From assembly GCA_017527865.1 (NCBI GenBank), contig JAFXPN010000018.1, positions 1-64,000 of the forward strand: 64,000 nucleotides of DNA, given 5' to 3'. This document shows positions 61,806 through 64,000 of the stretch, piece by piece. The notes beneath the pieces are model-generated. The model saw nothing but the letters and a program-made list of their open reading frames with translations. It was not told the DNA's origin and made no database searches. Positions within the stretch are counted from its first letter, which is position 1. Every line of letters begins with the position of its first letter. The position numbers and the translations under genes were made by a program. The stretch is from Clostridiales bacterium (GTDB lineage: Bacteria; Bacillota; Clostridia; Saccharofermentanales; Saccharofermentanaceae).

Positions 61806-63701
61806 ATGAAGAAAGCGGTCAGTCTTTTGATTGCGGCATCTATGATGCTGTCGGCGATGAGCGGTTGTTCGCTTCTCGGCGGCAAGGATAAACAGGCGGT
61901 CGAAGATGCGGCAACTTCTTATGTGGAGGCCGTAAAGAACGGCAAGTATAAGAATTCCAAGAAATATGTTGCCGACGAAGAGGATTACTTCGCGAATGAA
62001 GAGATCCCGGAACAGCAGCAGGAATTCATCGGAGCTGTTCTCGGAGCATCGGAACTGACTGTCGAGAACATCGAGGTGAAGAAGGATTCCGCATCGGCGG
62101 AGCTTGTCTTCGAGATGCCGGATCTTGATGCTCTTTCTGAGGAAGGATACACATTCGACGAGTTCATTGAGAATATGGAGAGCACCGACGATACGGTTGA
62201 GCAGAACGTAGACTTTGATTTTACAAAGGACGGCGATGACTGGCTTATCGAAGGAGATTCGACTGAGGATCTTTACAACCTGCTTGTTGATCTTTTCGAG
62301 GGGGCAGACTTCGGAGGCCTGAGCGAGGAGGCTGCAATGGAGGCAGTCGATACCTTTATAGGATATCTTGCTGCGGGTAACGTCGAGGATGCATATGCCA
62401 TGTGCTCCGATCCGGACGAAATGTATGACGAGTTCATGGGAGATTATGCGGATACCGATTATGATAATACGATCAATGATCTGATGGCAGCATATTACGG
62501 CAATCTTGAATATACGCTGGGTGTGACTGAAGTTACCGATGATGCGATAACGGTTTCCGTTACGGGATCCGCTCCTGATGTCAATACGGCGCTCGAGAAC
62601 TCGCTGAACAATCACGATGCTATGGTAGGCATATTTGCGGATTACTTCGAGGCGCTGTTCCAGGGTAATGAGCCGGACGGGGATGAGATGAGCGTGCGGC
62701 TGATCGCCATTTCCCTTGATGAGATCAACAATGTATCTGCCGTGCCTTATTCGAGCAATGCGGTCGTTACTGCCGATGAAAACGGAAATCTGCTCGTTGA
62801 TCCGGATGAAGGATTCTTCGGCAATATCGATGAAGACGATTTTGACATTGATGACGATGCAATGGTCGGCATGATGGCAGATGCCCTGGATCAGCTCTAC
62901 GAGGAGGGAAGGATAACGCAGGAGGACTATAATTCCATTGCTCCTTTCCTCACGGGCGCGAACCCCGGCGGAACAACAGTCGAGGATTCGACCATGGTAA
63001 TTACCGAGGAGGGCGATGATTATTATACCTCCAGTTACCAGATCACTCCCGACTCCATCGAAGTGACCGTCCGCACCATGGATTATTACGACATCGGCGA
63101 TTCGTTCGATTATATTGTCGGGGTAAACGGGGAGACCGAGACCTATAGCGGTACTTACGACATTTCCGAGGACTTTGATGATCACATCTATATCAGCATT
63201 CCTACCGACGGCGATCCTTACGGCAACTATCAGGTTACGGTCTATGATGAGGGCAGGAGCACTTCCGTGCTCGTATCCATGGAGATCATCCTCCTCGCTG
63301 ACGGAGCGCCTGTTGGAGACGGAGGTTACGGAGCCCCGGGCATATCAATGACCTATGGCTATACTTCCTCTGATTTCTATACATTCCACTTTGTTGACGG
63401 CAACGGCAACTATATGGACGGTGAGAGCACATACGCATCGAACCGCGGCGCGATAGACTTTTTCGTAAGGACATGGGATTATTACGATGCCGGCACAACC
63501 GCTTACTGCGATGTCTACTTTAACGGAGAACCTGTGCGCTCCATCACTTCGGTAAGTCCCTCGGACAACAACGACACATTCGAGTTCTCTTACGAGCTTT
63601 CCGAGCAAGAAGACGGCGACTACACATTTGTTATTTACGACATCAGCGGCAGCGGTGATCCGCTCGTTGTAGCCTACACGACAACGGAGACCGTGGATTG
63701 A
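61806..63701 (+). CDS. Large acidic lipoprotein next to the FtsX transporter
   Basis: A 631-residue lipoprotein. The start at 61806 follows GGAGG; an earlier in-frame start would lie inside the permease gene. Signal MKKAVSLLIAASMMLSAMSGC (lipobox MSGC). The first half contains two DUF4878-like, NTF2-type repeats (AVEDAATSYVEAVKNGKYKN and AVDTFIGYLAAGNVEDAYAM); the second half has two similar Tyr/Asp-rich beta domains (TMDYYDIGDSFDYIVGVNGE and TWDYYDAGTTAYCDVYFNGE), apparently an internal duplication. Substrate or partner of the transporter is the simplest guess. Confidence 0.82.
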   Translation: MKKAVSLLIAASMMLSAMSGCSLLGGKDKQAVEDAATSYVEAVKNGKYKNSKKYVADEEDYFANEEIPEQQQEFIGAVLGASELTVENIEVKKDSASAELVFEMPDLDALSEEGYTFDEFIENMESTDDTVEQNVDFDFTKDGDDWLIEGDSTEDLYNLLVDLFEGADFGGLSEEAAMEAVDTFIGYLAAGNVEDAYAMCSDPDEMYDEFMGDYADTDYDNTINDLMAAYYGNLEYTLGVTEVTDDAITVSVTGSAPDVNTALENSLNNHDAMVGIFADYFEALFQGNEPDGDEMSVRLIAISLDEINNVSAVPYSSNAVVTADENGNLLVDPDEGFFGNIDEDDFDIDDDAMVGMMADALDQLYEEGRITQEDYNSIAPFLTGANPGGTTVEDSTMVITEEGDDYYTSSYQITPDSIEVTVRTMDYYDIGDSFDYIVGVNGETETYSGTYDISEDFDDHIYISIPTDGDPYGNYQVTVYDEGRSTSVLVSMEIILLADGAPVGDGGYGAPGISMTYGYTSSDFYTFHFVDGNGNYMDGESTYASNRGAIDFFVRTWDYYDAGTTAYCDVYFNGEPVRSITSVSPSDNNDTFEFSYELSEQEDGDYTFVIYDISGSGDPLVVAYTTTETVD

Positions 63702-63735
63702 TCTTCTTTGCGAAAAGCATAGCTGCTTAAACACC

Positions 63736-63770
63736 GGGGCTGTCTCATTCGGGACAGCCCCTTATGTTTC
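63736..63770 (+). terminator. Terminator after the transporter operon
   Basis: Arms GGGGCTGTC / GACAGCCCC with an eight-base loop, followed by TTATGTTTC, a poor but usable T-run. Confidence 0.8.
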
Positions 63771-63782
63771 CGAAAATACCTG

Positions 63783-63810
63783 TTGACTTTTCTGATCACG
63801 GGAGTATAAT
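63783..63810 (+). promoter_or_regulatory. Strong promoter at the right edge
   Basis: TTGACT, 16 bases, TATAAT, reading out of the window. The leader that follows (63817 to the edge) has an eight-base-pair stem TACGCGGC / GCCGCGTA around 63818-63860 and no long gene within the window. Confidence 0.75.
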
Positions 63811-63900
63811 AATATATTACGCGGCTTATTTAACGTATTTTTGTGTCAGTGTCCGCCGCGTATAAAAATATACGGGTCTGCCCGCAGGAAAGGTGTAATC

Positions 63901-63960
63901 ATGTTAAGTGTTATCGATTCGTTTGTTTGTCTCCTGCATCTTGAGGGCGGAAACAAATAA
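63901..63960 (+). CDS. Possible 19-residue leader peptide
   Basis: ATG at 63901 with a good ribosome site (AGGAAAGGTG, six bases upstream) opens a frame reading MLSVIDSFVCLLHLEGGNK and then stops at TAA. It is too short to judge by composition. The strong ribosome site and promoter argue for real translation, perhaps to regulate a gene beyond the window. Confidence 0.4.
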   Translation: MLSVIDSFVCLLHLEGGNK

Positions 63961-64000
63961 TCCTTTATAACCACAGATCTTAATGATCGGCAAACCTTAC

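Noticed and set aside
61758..63185. 475-codon frame on the minus strand
   Set aside because: Antisense to the lipoprotein that has a good ribosome site and lipobox.

Overview
The window looks like a chromosomal segment of a Gram-positive (monoderm) anaerobe of the class Clostridia. The evidence is type IV pilus genes without an outer-membrane secretin, lipoteichoic-acid-synthase-like enzymes, a T-box leader and an FMN riboswitch, FeoAB iron uptake, a fumarate reductase plus two-subunit iron-sulfur fumarase, and strong GGAGG ribosome sites. A rumen or gut Saccharofermentans-like or other Oscillospirales/Lachnospirales organism is a guess. I see no prophage, transposase, CRISPR array or rRNA.

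Layout. 1-5 kb: an edge-truncated unknown gene, a cardiolipin synthase, and a large protein fusing a YidC/Oxa1-like membrane domain to an alkaline-phosphatase-superfamily domain. 5-16 kb: a type IV pilin, an LTA-synthase-like enzyme, then a pilus operon (unknown membrane protein, PilC, fused PilM-PilN, PilO, PilB, prepilin peptidase, lipoprotein). 16-24 kb: a DUF4011/helicase/Vsr-like/DUF3320 protein, tyrS, two tandem duplicated acidic lipoproteins, and an orphan putative DNA-repair protein behind a LexA-box-like promoter. 24-31 kb: an acyltransferase; a T-box-controlled HTH-cupin-acyl-CoA-synthetase fusion; an epimerase-like protein with a very long Ala/Glu tail; and maf behind two homologous hairpins with compensatory base changes. 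31-42 kb: a degenerate GGDEF-EAL protein, fumarase with a HAD hydrolase, an esterase, a third LTA-synthase-like enzyme, riboflavin transporter RibU under an FMN riboswitch, and a VanY-type carboxypeptidase with a nucleotidyltransferase. 42-50 kb: glmU-pth-mfd and glnA. 50-64 kb: an Ala/Lys/Glu-rich coiled-coil protein, a secreted DUF4214 protein, tRNA-Arg(CCG) followed by tandem repeats, feoAB, frdCAB, a DUF1858 protein, an ABC/FtsX export system with a lipoprotein, and at the right edge a strong promoter with a possible leader peptide.

Themes. (1) Cell envelope: cardiolipin synthase, three phosphoglycerol-transferase-like enzymes, GlmU, carboxypeptidase, pili and many lipoproteins. (2) Fumarate metabolism: fumarase and fumarate reductase make malate-fumarate-succinate. 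(3) RNA-level control: T-box, FMN riboswitch, structured intergenic repeats. (4) Six genes lack a Shine-Dalgarno sequence and instead have a -10-like hexamer ending 6-8 bases before the start codon, suggesting recurrent leaderless transcription.

All family assignments come from reading motifs by eye; no database search was run.
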